Below, piece by piece: positions 24,512 through 33,419 of a stretch of 56,763 nt of DNA. Below the pieces are notes generated by a model. That model had not been told where the DNA came from. It made no database searches and was given only the letters and a program-made list of their open reading frames with translations. The DNA is taken from contig NZ_JAAVVC010000030.1 of assembly GCF_018449725.1 (NCBI RefSeq), forward strand, positions 1-56,763, in the 5' to 3' direction. The translations under genes and the position numbers were made by a program. The first letter of the stretch is position 1. Each line of letters starts with the position of its first letter. The DNA comes from Pseudomonas sp. dw_612 (GTDB lineage: Bacteria > Pseudomonadota > Gammaproteobacteria > Pseudomonadales > Pseudomonadaceae).

Positions 24512-25738
24512 ATGAGCCAGACGCCGTTCAATATTCAGCGCGCCGCCGTGATCGGCGCGGGCACCATGGGCCGTGGGATTGTCATGTGCCTGGCCAACGC
24601 CGGGGTGCCGGTGCAATGGGTCGATAACAACCCGCAGATGCTTGAGCAGGCGTTGGCTGCCGTTGCCGACACGTACGCCCACAACGTACGCCAGGGCCGG
24701 ATCGATCAGGCCGAGGCAGACGCTCGCCTGGCGCGAGTGACCAGCGCCGCCGATTACTCGGCGATTCGCGATGTTGATCTGGTAATCGAAGCGGTCTACG
24801 AAAACCTCGAACTGAAGCAGAAAATCTTCCGCGAACTCGACGGCCTGCTCAAACCCGAAGCGATTCTGGCCAGCAACACCTCGGCACTGGACATCGACGC
24901 GATTGCCGCCGCCACTCGCCGGCCAAAACAGGTCCTGGGCCTGCACTTCTTCAGCCCGGCGCACATCATGAAACTGTTGGAAGTCGTCCGCGGCGCGCAA
25001 ACCGCTGCGGCGGTGCTCGAGGCTGCGCAGGTGTTGGGCCAACGCATGGGCAAGGTCAGCGTGGTGGCGGGCAACTGCCACGGGTTTATCGGTAACCGCA
25101 TGCTCAATACCTACGTGCTTGAGGCGCGCAAGATGCTGCTTGAAGGGGCTTTTCCGTATCAGGTGGATGCCACGCTGCAAGGGTTCGGTTTCGCCATGGG
25201 GCCGTTTCGTATGTATGACGTGGTCGGTATCGACCTGGGATGGCGGGCCCGCGAATTGGCGGGTAACGGTCAGGATGCGCCGGAGATCCAGATCGAAAAT
25301 CGGCTGTGCGAACTGGGGCGCTTCGGCCAAAAGAGCGGCGACGGTTACTACCACTACGAGCCGGGCAGTCGACAGGCTGAGCACGATGTAGAGGTCGATG
25401 CGCTGGTGCTGGAGGTCAGCGAGGGTTTGGGCTTCCAGCGGCGTGAGATCAGCCCTGAGGAGATTCTGGAGCGCAGCTTGCTGGCACTGGTCAACGAAGG
25501 GGCGAAAATCCTTGAGGAAGGCATTGCCGGGTCGGCTCATGACATTGATCTGGTTTACCTCAATGGCTATGGCTTCCCGGCGGACAAGGGCGGGCCGATG
25601 GCGTGGGCGGATCAGCAGGGGTTGGCGGATATCCATCAGCGGTTGCTGGCGCTGGAGACCCGGCAAGGAGATCAGTGGAAGCCGGCGCGGTTGATTGGGG
25701 AGTTGGCGGCGGTCGGGAAGGGGTTTGCCGATGAGTGA
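24512..25738 (+). CDS. 3-hydroxyacyl-CoA dehydrogenase (stand-alone)
   Basis: This 408-residue NAD-dependent dehydrogenase oxidises 3-hydroxyacyl-CoA to 3-ketoacyl-CoA. The Rossmann motif is GAGTMGRGI (about 13-21). The catalytic block is LGLHFFSPAHIMKLLEVV, and GNRMLNTYVLEARKML opens the first C-terminal domain. A second, divergent 3HCDH domain follows (LALVNEGAKILEEGIAGSAH). This is the dehydrogenase half of FadB without the hydratase. The ATG at 24512 follows AGAGAACAACA. A hotdog thioesterase gene follows, which suggests a short CoA-ester pathway. Confidence 0.88.
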   Translation: MSQTPFNIQRAAVIGAGTMGRGIVMCLANAGVPVQWVDNNPQMLEQALAAVADTYAHNVRQGRIDQAEADARLARVTSAADYSAIRDVDLVIEAVYENLELKQKIFRELDGLLKPEAILASNTSALDIDAIAAATRRPKQVLGLHFFSPAHIMKLLEVVRGAQTAAAVLEAAQVLGQRMGKVSVVAGNCHGFIGNRMLNTYVLEARKMLLEGAFPYQVDATLQGFGFAMGPFRMYDVVGIDLGWRARELAGNGQDAPEIQIENRLCELGRFGQKSGDGYYHYEPGSRQAEHDVEVDALVLEVSEGLGFQRREISPEEILERSLLALVNEGAKILEEGIAGSAHDIDLVYLNGYGFPADKGGPMAWADQQGLADIHQRLLALETRQGDQWKPARLIGELAAVGKGFADE

Positions 25739-25762
25739 TTGATGTGGCGTCTGTGAGGACGC

Positions 25763-25829
25763 CTTCGCGAGCAAGCCCGCTCCCACAGGAGATCGCATTC
25801 CTTCTGTGGGAGCGAGCCTGCTCGCGAAG
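25763..25829. repeat. REP pair
   Basis: TTCGCGAGCAAGCCCGCTCC (25763) and the near-inverse TGTGGGAGCGAGCCTGCTCGCGAA ending at 25828. The right unit has two substitutions. Confidence 0.85.
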
Positions 25830-25885
25830 AACGATAACGCGGTTTTCGCCTTAGACTGACCATCAAATCCCAGGAACCGACACCC

Positions 25886-26317
25886 ATGTCCAACCCGATG
25901 CCCCTACGCACCGACTACCCGCACTTCCAACCCATCACCACTCGCTGGCACGACAACGATGCCTACGGTCACGTCAACAACGTCACCTATTACAGCTTTT
26001 TCGACACGGCGGTGAACACCTACCTGATCGAAGTCGGCGGGCTGGATATCCATGACGGTGAAGTTGTGGGTTTTGTGGTGAGTTCGGCGTGCGATTACTT
26101 TGCGTCCGTCGCTTTCCCGGATCGCATCGAGATCGGCCTGCGGGTCGGCAAGTTAGGCAACAGCTCGGTGCAGTACGAACTGGCGGTGTTCAAGCAAGGG
26201 GACGATGAGGCCTGTGCGGCCGGGCGCTTCGTGCATGTGTTTGTGGATCGGGCGTCGAATGAGCCGGTGGCGATTCCCGCCGGGTTGCGCGGGGCACTGG
26301 AGCGGTTGGTGGTTTGA
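25886..26317 (+). CDS. YbgC/4HBT-type acyl-CoA thioesterase
   Basis: This 143-residue hotdog thioesterase has the 4-hydroxybenzoyl-CoA thioesterase signature TRWHDNDAYGHVNNVTYYSF (about 16-35), in which the Asp is catalytic. It probably hydrolyses a short acyl-CoA produced or bypassed by the upstream dehydrogenase. The two genes are separated by a REP pair, so co-transcription is uncertain. Confidence 0.85.
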   Translation: MSNPMPLRTDYPHFQPITTRWHDNDAYGHVNNVTYYSFFDTAVNTYLIEVGGLDIHDGEVVGFVVSSACDYFASVAFPDRIEIGLRVGKLGNSSVQYELAVFKQGDDEACAAGRFVHVFVDRASNEPVAIPAGLRGALERLVV

Positions 26318-26321
26318 AACG

Positions 26322-26398
26322 AAAAGATCGCAGCCTTCGGCAGCTCCTACAGGGATTTGTGTTCACCTGTAGGAGCTGCCGAAGGCTGCGATCTTTTG
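26322..26398. repeat. Long hairpin, GTAGGAGCTGCCGAAGG family
   Basis: AAAAGATCGCAGCCTTCGGC (26322) and the exact inverse ending at 26398 form arms of about 31 bases around a 15-base loop. It is the same family as 1064-1142 and sits between convergent genes. Confidence 0.85.
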
Positions 26399-26422
26399 AT
26401 CTGCTTGCCGGGTAATCAGCAA

Positions 26423-26911
26423 TCAGCGATGGCGATAGTATTTGTGATGCTTGCGATGGCCGTAGGCATGACCACGACCCGGATGGCCGTCACGATAGTA
26501 GCGACGATCATCACGGCCGCCGCGATAGGAACGACGATCGTCATCCTCATCGCTCTTGTTGCCCATGTAGTTACCCAGTGCACCACCGGCGCCGCCACCT
26601 GCTGCGGAGCCGATCAAGCTGCCGGTGCCGCCGCCCAGGCTGCGACCGACCACGTTACCGCCCGCTGCGCCCAACGCACCGCCAATGGCGGCTTCGCCAC
26701 GGCTGCGTTTGTCTGCGCCGACGGCACTACCACCCGCGCCGCCCAGGGCCGCGCCGATGGTGGAACCTGTGTTGCCGCCTAGTGACTGACCGACGACCGA
26801 GCCCAAAACCCCGCCCAATGCGCCGCCCACACCTGCTTCGGTGGTGCCTCCGGCAGAAGCAAAGCCACTGGCCAGGCTAAGGGACAACAAGAGAATCGAG
26901 GAGAACTTCAT
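26423..26911 (-). CDS. Glycine-zipper outer-membrane/periplasmic protein
   Basis: This 162-residue protein has a signal peptide (MKFSSILLLSLSLASGFASA) and a long glycine-rich core with repeated GGALGG, GSVVGQSLGG and GGGAGGALGNYMG motifs (about 25-115). This is a glycine-zipper, which packs helices in membranes. It ends in a basic, Tyr/His-rich tail (RGHAYGHRKHHKYYRHR). Relatives are annotated as surface or stress-related lipoproteins, but this one lacks a lipobox. The exact role is unknown. Confidence 0.75.
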   Translation of the reverse strand: MKFSSILLLSLSLASGFASAGGTTEAGVGGALGGVLGSVVGQSLGGNTGSTIGAALGGAGGSAVGADKRSRGEAAIGGALGAAGGNVVGRSLGGGTGSLIGSAAGGGAGGALGNYMGNKSDEDDDRRSYRGGRDDRRYYRDGHPGRGHAYGHRKHHKYYRHR

Positions 26912-27068
26912 AGAGGAACCTCAAGGGGATGACGGCGCGATCCTGAGGCTGTGTCCTGATTGTGACAATCGAAATCCGACGAGTAACACGACTTGTACAC
27001 AATTCTATAAGTTACTGTTTTTTGGGCGGAACTTAAGGCTTTTTTGCCGGTCTTTAGCTACTTCGGAT

Positions 27069-27099
27069 AGGCCGTTTCTTTGCAGAAACGGCCTTTTTT
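27069..27099 (+). terminator. Strong intrinsic terminator with no upstream gene
   Basis: AGGCCGTTTC-TTTGCA-GAAACGGCCTTTTTT is a perfect 10-bp stem with a T-tail on the plus strand. No plus-strand gene precedes it since 26317, and the flanking genes both run on the minus strand. It could end a small RNA transcribed from about 27015. The rest of 26912-27237 holds the promoter of the glycine-zipper gene and a REP pair. Confidence 0.8.
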
Positions 27100-27151
27100 G
27101 TGGGTGATTGGAAAGTATTAGCTTCGAGAGATTCATTGCATGATCCACCGC

Positions 27152-27216
27152 TTTCGCGAGCAAGCCCGCTCCCACATTGAAATACATTCCAATGTGGGAG
27201 CGGGCTTGCTCGCGAA
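27152..27216. repeat. REP pair
   Basis: TTTCGCGAGCAAGCCCGCTC (27152) and the inverse ending at 27216 enclose a tight palindromic centre (CACATTG-AAATACATTC-CAATGTG). It lies downstream of the fdhF-like gene. Confidence 0.9.
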
Positions 27217-27237
27217 GAGGCCGGACCTGCTGCCGCG

Positions 27238-29586
27238 TTACGCCGACTTCGCGAAAATCAACCCGGTCTCGCTGGCCATTTCCAACCGGATCGCCACAAA
27301 CTTCGATGTCGGCGTATGGCTGCCGTCCCCGGTGCTTTCCAGCGGCACCAGCGGGTTCACTTCCGGGTAATACGCCGCCGCCTGCCCGGCAGGAATATCA
27401 AACGCCAGCAGCGTAAAGCCTTTCACTCGACGCTCACGGCCATCATCCCAAATCGAAACGATGTCAGCCTTTTGCCCTGGCTTGAAGCCCAAACGAATGA
27501 TGTCCGCCTCGTTGACGAACAACACATCCCGCTGACCTTTCACCCCGCGATAACGGTCATCCAGACCATAAATCGTGGTGTTGTACTGATCGTGGGAACG
27601 CATCGATTGCATGATCAGGTCCGGCAATACACCTGTGGCGCGGGTGCGTTCGTGCACCAGGTCTTTGGGCAGGACGTTCGGACGGAAATTGGCCCGGCCC
27701 GACGGCGTGTTCCACTTGCGTGAACCGGCGCTGTTGCCGAGGTAGAACCCGCCCGGGTGCTTGACCCGCACATTGAAGTCGCGGAAGCCCGGAATGGTAT
27801 CGGCGATCAGGTCGCGGATGCGGTCGTAATCGGCTACCAGCCAGTTCCAGTCCACCGGTTTGCTGCCCAGGGTCGCGGCGGCGATGCCGGCGATGATCGC
27901 CGGCTCCGAACGCATCTGGGTCGACAGTGCCTGCAACTGGCCGTTGGAGGCGTGGACCATGCTGAACGAGTCTTCAACGGTCACCGCTTGCGGGCCTTCC
28001 GTCTGGATGTCGATGTCGGTGCGGCCCAGGCACGGCAGGATCAGCGCATCTTTACCATGAGCCAAATGGCTGCGGTTGAGCTTGGTGCTGATCTGCACGG
28101 TCAGGTCGCAATTGCTCAAGGCCTGGAAAGTGCGCGGACTGTCCGGGGTGGCTTGGGCGAAGTTGCCGCCCAGGCCGATGAAGACTTTGGCGCGGCCTTC
28201 GGCCATGGCGTGAATCGCCTCGACCACGTTGTGGCCGTTTTCGCGCGGCACCTTGAACTGGAAGCGGCGTTCCAGGGAATCGAGAAACGCGACTGGCGGA
28301 CGCTCGTTGATGCCCATCGTGCGGTCGCCCTGCACGTTACTGTGGCCGCGCACCGGGCACAGACCGGCGCCGGGCCGGCCGATGTTGCCGCGCAGCAGCA
28401 TCAGGTTGGCGATTTCTTGGATGGTCGCCACCGAATGCCGATGCTGGGTGATGCCCATCGCCCAGCACATGATCACGTTCTTGCCTTTGGCGTACATGCG
28501 CGCCGCTTGCTCGATTTCCACCAGCGGCAAGCCGGATTGCTCGACGATCTGCTCCCACGAGGTGTCGTCGACGATGCCCAGGTATTCCAGCACATTGACG
28601 CTGTGTTCATTGAGGAAGTCGTGGTCGAACACCGCCGGCTCGCCGGCCTTTTGCGCATCGCGCTCCCATTGCAGCAGGAACTTGGCCATGCCGCGCATGA
28701 TTGCCATGTCGCCGCCCAAGGCCGGACGGAAGTACGCGGTGTTAGTCGGCTTGTCGCCGTTGGTGAGCATTTCGATCGGGTGTTGCGGGTGCTGGAAACG
28801 TTCCAGCCCACGTTCTTTCAGCGGGTTGATGCACACCACTTGCGCACCGCGCTTCACTGCTTCACGCAGGGGTTCGAGCATCCGTGGGTGGTTGGTGCCA
28901 GGGTTCTGGCCCCAGACAAAAATCGCATCGGCGTGTTCGAAGTCGTCGAAGGTCACCGTGCCTTTGCCGACGCCGACGCTTTGCGACAACGCCACGCCGC
29001 TGGCTTCGTGGCACATGTTCGAGCAATCGGGGAAGTTGTTGGTGCCGTAGGTGCGCACGAACAATTGATACAGGTACGCCGCTTCGTTGCTGGCGCGGCC
29101 CGAGGTGTAGAACTCGGCCTGGTTCGGGCTCGACAAACCTTGCAAATGTTTGGCGATCAAGGCGAACGCCGCTTCCCAACTGATCGGCTTGTAGCGATCG
29201 GTTTCAGCGTCGTAGCACACCGGCTCGGTCAAACGGCCCTGATATTCGAGCCAATAATCACTTTGCTCCAGCAATGCACTGACGCTGTGCTTGGCGAAAA
29301 ACGCGGCATCGACACGCCGTTTGGTCGCTTCCCAGTTCACCGCTTTGGCGCCGTTCTCGCAGAACGCCACCATGCCGGCTTCCTTGGAATCGCCCCAAGC
29401 ACAACCGGGACAGTCGAACCCGCCGTTCTTGTTGGTCTTGAGCATCATGCGCAGGTTTTTCAGCGCGTTGTCGCTGGTCAACCAGGCCCGGGCAACGCTG
29501 GCCAGCGCGCCCCAACCACCGGCCGGACCTTTGTAGGGCTTGTAACGCGGAACGGGTGTCTGGTCGGCTTGATTGTGTTGACTCAC
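27238..29586 (-). CDS. FdhF/YdeP-family molybdopterin oxidoreductase
   Basis: This 782-residue protein is a formate-dehydrogenase alpha-subunit homologue of the YdeP type, with a molybdopterin cofactor. The N-terminus has the YdeP-specific GFDCPGCAWGDS block. Molybdopterin-binding segments follow: SNMCHEASGVAL, FVWGQNPGTNHPRML and CPVRGHSNVQGDRTMGI. The end is the typical FGVALE-like domain (VNEADIIRLGFKPGQKADIV). The order is fdhD-fdhF, with a 4-bp overlap. Reaction and electron acceptor are unproven: YdeP proteins are linked to acid resistance or to formate oxidation. Confidence 0.85.
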   Translation of the reverse strand: MSQHNQADQTPVPRYKPYKGPAGGWGALASVARAWLTSDNALKNLRMMLKTNKNGGFDCPGCAWGDSKEAGMVAFCENGAKAVNWEATKRRVDAAFFAKHSVSALLEQSDYWLEYQGRLTEPVCYDAETDRYKPISWEAAFALIAKHLQGLSSPNQAEFYTSGRASNEAAYLYQLFVRTYGTNNFPDCSNMCHEASGVALSQSVGVGKGTVTFDDFEHADAIFVWGQNPGTNHPRMLEPLREAVKRGAQVVCINPLKERGLERFQHPQHPIEMLTNGDKPTNTAYFRPALGGDMAIMRGMAKFLLQWERDAQKAGEPAVFDHDFLNEHSVNVLEYLGIVDDTSWEQIVEQSGLPLVEIEQAARMYAKGKNVIMCWAMGITQHRHSVATIQEIANLMLLRGNIGRPGAGLCPVRGHSNVQGDRTMGINERPPVAFLDSLERRFQFKVPRENGHNVVEAIHAMAEGRAKVFIGLGGNFAQATPDSPRTFQALSNCDLTVQISTKLNRSHLAHGKDALILPCLGRTDIDIQTEGPQAVTVEDSFSMVHASNGQLQALSTQMRSEPAIIAGIAAATLGSKPVDWNWLVADYDRIRDLIADTIPGFRDFNVRVKHPGGFYLGNSAGSRKWNTPSGRANFRPNVLPKDLVHERTRATGVLPDLIMQSMRSHDQYNTTIYGLDDRYRGVKGQRDVLFVNEADIIRLGFKPGQKADIVSIWDDGRERRVKGFTLLAFDIPAGQAAAYYPEVNPLVPLESTGDGSHTPTSKFVAIRLEMASETGLIFAKSA

Positions 29587-30422
29587 GCTTGATTCTCCAA
29601 CGCAGGGCTGTAGACCCGCGGCGCACTTTTTTGCGGCAGGTGGATGAGATTGAGGTTATGGCGACGGGCCCATTGCACGGCAAGGCCCGTGGGCGACGAC
29701 AGGCTGACGAGGGTCTGGATGCCTGCGCGCAATACTTTCTGGATCAATTCGAGGCTGCAACGGCTGGTGACAATCGCCAGGCCGCCGGCCGTCGGGATGT
29801 TCTGGCGGATCAACCCGCCGATCAACTTGTCGAGAGCGTTGTGTCGGCCGATGTCTTCGCGGCCCAGCAGCAACTCACCCTGACTGTTCATGAACACCGC
29901 CGCATGCACGGCGCCGCAATGCTGGCCCAGCGGCTGGAACGCGCCGATACGCTGGCGCAAACCGTCGAGCCATTCGGCGGGTGGTAACGGAGCGCCGGGC
30001 AACACTTTGAGGTCGGGCAACGCCTGCTCGACGGCTTCCACGCCGCAGAGCCCGCAACCGCTGGTGCCGGCCAGTTGCCGACGTTGCTGCTTGAGGTTCC
30101 AGAACGCGCGGTTGGCGATGGTCACTTGCGCGTATTGCGCCGAACCTTCGCCGGTCAGTTGCAAGTCATAGATGTCGGTAGCGTCTTCGATGATGCCACT
30201 GCCGAGGCTGAAGCCGACGATGAAGTCTTCAAGGTCTGTCGGGGTGACCAGCATCACAGCCTGGCTGATGCCGTTGTAGGCGATCGCCAACGCGACTTCC
30301 TCGGCGAGCGCGGTGCTGGCCGATTCGGTGTACTGAAGGTCACTGTAACTGTAGGTCTGGCTGGCGGCGGGCGCGGGCGTTTCAAGTGCGGGCGCCGCGC
30401 TGGTAGGGCGCTTGGCGTTCAT
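29583..30422 (-). CDS. fdhD: FdhD sulfurtransferase for formate dehydrogenase
   Basis: This 279-residue FdhD/NarQ protein moves sulfur from IscS to the molybdenum cofactor of formate dehydrogenases. Conserved parts: the cysteine pair in GTSGCGLCGVEAV (about 120), HCGAVHAAVFMNSQGELLLG and EDIGRHNALDKLIGG. An N-terminal Ala/Pro-rich extension (about 1-30) is atypical. It directly precedes and overlaps its likely client gene, so they are co-translated. Confidence 0.92.
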   Translation of the reverse strand: MNAKRPTSAAPALETPAPAASQTYSYSDLQYTESASTALAEEVALAIAYNGISQAVMLVTPTDLEDFIVGFSLGSGIIEDATDIYDLQLTGEGSAQYAQVTIANRAFWNLKQQRRQLAGTSGCGLCGVEAVEQALPDLKVLPGAPLPPAEWLDGLRQRIGAFQPLGQHCGAVHAAVFMNSQGELLLGREDIGRHNALDKLIGGLIRQNIPTAGGLAIVTSRCSLELIQKVLRAGIQTLVSLSSPTGLAVQWARRHNLNLIHLPQKSAPRVYSPALENQA

Positions 30423-30514
30423 GGCATCACCGACGGTTTGATCAGCTCTAAGCCTATGCGCGTCAACTTGTCGCGTCTAATCGCTATTACTGATCTGCCG
30501 ATAGATGACGTCGA

Positions 30515-31402
30515 TCAAGACTCCGTCTGCGATTTCTGATAGATCGCGAAACAGGCCTCCGCCAACGCTGAGCGCGGGGCGCTGCGACGCATGATCAACC
30601 CAAGCCGGCTAAGGGTTTGCGCGTTTTCGATGGGGTGCAGGCGCAAATGATCGGTGAGATTTTCCAGGCCACCGTCCAGCGGCATCACCGCGCAGCAGAA
30701 TCCGCCGTGCACCGCTTGTAACAATTGATGGACCGCATCCGTTTGCAGCAATGGCTGGGGCGTCAGCCCGCGACTGTGGAAGTTGTGGTCGATGGACTGG
30801 CGAAAGTGCATGCCGCTGGTGAGCATGCCCAGGGGCAGTTCGATCAGCGATTCCCAACTCAGCGGCGCCTCGGTGAACGTGTGAAAACGCTGGTCGTAGA
30901 GAAGGCCCATGCGGGTTTCGCTGAAGGTCAGGGAGTCGAAGCGCTCACCGTCCAGACGTTCCAGATAGGAGACGCCGAGGTCCAGGCGATTGTTGGCCAG
31001 TTGTTCGAGGATCTGCTCGGAGCTCAGGGCCGACAGTTCGAAGCGCAGGTTCGGGTGTTCGGCGTGCAAGCGCTGCATCAAGGGCAGCGGATCGAAACTC
31101 GACAGCGGCACCACGCCCAGGCGCAACGTACCCACCAGATTGCCGCGACAGGCCGCGGCTTCGGCCTGCAAGCCGTCATAAGCCGCCAGCACCGTGCGCG
31201 CCCAGGCCAACACCCGCTCGCCCGGCGCGGTGAAGCCTTCAAAACGCTGTCCGCGATTGACCAGTGGCAACTCGAGTTCTTCTTCGAGGCTGCGCAGGCG
31301 CATGGACAGGGTCGGCTGGGTAATGTGACAGCGCGCGGCGGCTTGGCCGAAGTGCCGGGTTTCGTCGAGGGCGATGAGGAATTTGAGCTGCTTGATGTCC
31401 AT
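30515..31402 (-). CDS. LysR-family transcriptional regulator
   Basis: This 295-residue regulator has an N-terminal winged HTH (MDIKQLKFLIALDETRHFGQ and onward) and a substrate-binding-fold effector domain. The GGAG before the ATG at 31402 supports the start. It lies 92 bp upstream of fdhD in the same direction, so it may control the fdhD-fdhF pair, or be co-transcribed with it. That is inferred from position only. The effector is unknown. Confidence 0.85.
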   Translation of the reverse strand: MDIKQLKFLIALDETRHFGQAAARCHITQPTLSMRLRSLEEELELPLVNRGQRFEGFTAPGERVLAWARTVLAAYDGLQAEAAACRGNLVGTLRLGVVPLSSFDPLPLMQRLHAEHPNLRFELSALSSEQILEQLANNRLDLGVSYLERLDGERFDSLTFSETRMGLLYDQRFHTFTEAPLSWESLIELPLGMLTSGMHFRQSIDHNFHSRGLTPQPLLQTDAVHQLLQAVHGGFCCAVMPLDGGLENLTDHLRLHPIENAQTLSRLGLIMRRSAPRSALAEACFAIYQKSQTES

Positions 31403-31538
31403 CTTCGCTCCAGGGCGTGGGCAGGGTTGGCGATTCTAGCGCTTGCGCGGTGTGGGGTCATTGGTCGGCTGGGAACCGGGCTTCGGGAGTCTGGTCTAGT
31501 CTTTTGCGTCTGGACCCTTATCCCATGGAGAGAACACG

Positions 31539-31988
31539 ATGAGCCTTTTCAGCTTTTTAAAAGATGCCGGAGAAAAAATCCTCGATGCGCTGACGCCGGA
31601 CAAGGCCGAAGCCAATAGCGAGGCGCTGACCAAGCATGTGAAGGATGCACTGACGGGCATCGACACTTCCAAGATTCAAGTGAAGGTCGAAGGCGAGAAA
31701 ATCATTGCCACGGGCGAAGCCGCCAGTCAGGAAGAGAAAGAAAAAATCCTGTTGGCCCTCGGTAACGTGGCCGGTATCAGCGGCGTGGACGACCAGATCA
31801 CCGTGACCGGGCCGGTAGCCACGCCAGCGAAGTTTGTCACGGTCGAGAAGGGCGACACGCTCAGCGCGATTTCCAAGCGTGTGTATGGCGACGCCAACAA
31901 GTACAACAAAATCTTCGAGGCCAATAAGCCGATGCTCAAGGATCCGAACAAGATCTATCCAGGGCAGTCGTTGCGGATTCCTGAGTAA
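31539..31988 (+). CDS. ygaU: BON/LysM protein YgaU (Kbp potassium-binding)
   Basis: This 149-residue protein has an N-terminal amphipathic stretch (MSLFSFLKDAGEKILDAL), a BON domain (about 30-90: KVEGEKIIATGEAASQEEKE) and a C-terminal LysM domain (about 100-148: TVEKGDTLSAISKRVYGDAN, ending PGQSLRIPE). This order and length match E. coli YgaU/Kbp, a cytoplasmic K+-binding protein. It is monocistronic, with a REP pair downstream. Confidence 0.88.
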   Translation: MSLFSFLKDAGEKILDALTPDKAEANSEALTKHVKDALTGIDTSKIQVKVEGEKIIATGEAASQEEKEKILLALGNVAGISGVDDQITVTGPVATPAKFVTVEKGDTLSAISKRVYGDANKYNKIFEANKPMLKDPNKIYPGQSLRIPE

Positions 31989-31999
31989 CCTTGAGATCG

Positions 32000-32086
32000 C
32001 TTTCGCGGGCAAGCCTCGCTCCTACAGGTTTTATATGTGCCGCGAAATTGGCGCATAACCTGTAGGAGCAAGGCTTGCCCGCGAAG
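32000..32086. repeat. REP pair (GGGCAAGCCTCGCTCCTACA variant)
   Basis: TTTCGCGGGCAAGCCTCGCT (32000) and the inverse AGCAAGGCTTGCCCGCGAAG ending at about 32086 enclose TTATATGTGCC/GGCGCATAA. This is a second REP sub-family, sharing the CGCGRGCAAG core with the main one. Confidence 0.85.
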
Positions 32087-32099
32087 CAGACGACTCGGT

Positions 32100-32762
32100 C
32101 TAGAGCCCCGCAATCAGTTCGCGATAATCCCCAACCGCCGCAAACTCCGCCGTGTCCTTCGGCCCTTTGCGACTGTCCGGCTCGCTCACCGCCAACAGAT
32201 GCGCCACGCCAAAATTTCGCGCACTGCGCAGGATCGGCAAGGTGTCGTCGATAAACAGACTGCGCGCCGGGTCAAAACCGATATCCGCCTGCAACGCATC
32301 CCAGAACTGCGGGTTCTCCTTGGCAAACCCGTAATCGTGGGAGCTGATCAACCGTTCGAAATACGGCGCCAGTTCGATCCGTTCCAGCTTCAGTGACAGC
32401 GAATCGCGGTGGGCATTGGTGATCAACACCACACGCTTGCCGGCCTGTTTGATTGCCGCCAGAAACGTATCCGCATCCGGGCGCAGGGCGATCAGGTGTG
32501 CGGTTTCCAGTTTCAGTTCGCGCACCGGAATCTTCAGCTCGGCGCTCCAGAAGTCCAGGCAGTACCACTGCAATTGGCCAGCGTTGCGCTCGAACAGCGG
32601 CTGTAATTCCATCTCGGCCATGGCCCGGCTCACCCCATGCAACTCGGCATACCGCTGGGGCAGGTGTTCCATCCAGAAATGGTTGTCGTAGTGCAGGTCC
32701 AGCAGCGTGCCGTCCATATCCAGCAGAACGGTGTCGATGTCGCGCCAGGGCAGCAGGGACAT
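32100..32762 (-). CDS. yrfG: GMP/IMP nucleotidase (HAD family)
   Basis: This 220-residue HAD hydrolase removes phosphate from purine nucleotides. HAD motifs: I DMDGTLLD (about 16-23), II ITNAHR and III/IV KENPQFWDAL...LFIDDTLPIL. The ATG at 32762 (MSLLPWRDID) has GGAG upstream. It is divergent from nudE, the neighbour it also has in E. coli, which supports the assignment. Confidence 0.9.
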   Translation of the reverse strand: MSLLPWRDIDTVLLDMDGTLLDLHYDNHFWMEHLPQRYAELHGVSRAMAEMELQPLFERNAGQLQWYCLDFWSAELKIPVRELKLETAHLIALRPDADTFLAAIKQAGKRVVLITNAHRDSLSLKLERIELAPYFERLISSHDYGFAKENPQFWDALQADIGFDPARSLFIDDTLPILRSARNFGVAHLLAVSEPDSRKGPKDTAEFAAVGDYRELIAGL

Positions 32763-32852
32763 AAAAAACTTCTCCAGCGGTAAAAAAGATATCCGAGGTA
32801 AACAATCAGGATAGGCCGGGTATAGTAACGCGTTCACGCCAAGGAGCTTTTC

Positions 32853-33419
32853 ATGCGCCAGAAACCCACCGTACTCGCCCGCGAGATTGTCGCCACCAGC
32901 CGTTTATTCTGCGTCGAAGAGCTGCAACTGCGCTTTTCCAATGGCGTGGAGCGCACTTATGAACGTCTGGTCGGCAAAGGCGTCGGGTATGGCGCGGTGA
33001 TGATCGTGGCGATGCTCGATGCGGACCACGCGGTGCTGGTTGAAGAATATTGCGGTGGCACCGAAGCCTATGAACTGTCCTTGCCCAAAGGCTTGATCGA
33101 GCCCGGCGAAGACGTGCTGGCAGCAGCCGAGCGGGAGCTCAAGGAAGAAGCCGGGTATGGCGCGCGGCAGTTGGAGCATCTGACTGAGCTATCATTGTCG
33201 CCCGGTTACATGAGCCAGAAGATCCAGGTGGTTTTGGCCACTGATTTGTACGAAGAAAGCCTTGAAGGTGACGAGCCCGAGCCGATGCGGGTGGACAAGG
33301 TCAACCTGCGCGAACTCTCGGCCCTGGCCCAGAACCCGCAATTCACTGAGGGCCGCGCCTTGGCGGCGTTGTATCTGGCCCGTGACTTACTGACCCAACG
33401 TGGGGTGTTTTTGCCATGA
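32853..33419 (+). CDS. nudE: ADP-compounds hydrolase NudE
   Basis: This 188-residue Nudix hydrolase cleaves ADP-ribose, Ap3A and NADH-type compounds. The Nudix box is GLIEPGEDVLAAAERELKEE followed by AGYG (about 86-109), complete with catalytic REL-x-EE. AAGGAGC precedes the ATG. The gene overlaps cysQ by four bases (ATGA), so the two are co-translated as a nucleotide-detoxification unit. Confidence 0.92.
   Translation: MRQKPTVLAREIVATSRLFCVEELQLRFSNGVERTYERLVGKGVGYGAVMIVAMLDADHAVLVEEYCGGTEAYELSLPKGLIEPGEDVLAAAERELKEEAGYGARQLEHLTELSLSPGYMSQKIQVVLATDLYEESLEGDEPEPMRVDKVNLRELSALAQNPQFTEGRALAALYLARDLLTQRGVFLP

Noticed and set aside
24230..25798. 522-codon minus-strand frame opposite the 3-hydroxyacyl-CoA dehydrogenase
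   Set aside because: Shadow of the real gene that also runs through REP sequence (MRSPVGAGLLAKASS), a common artefact.
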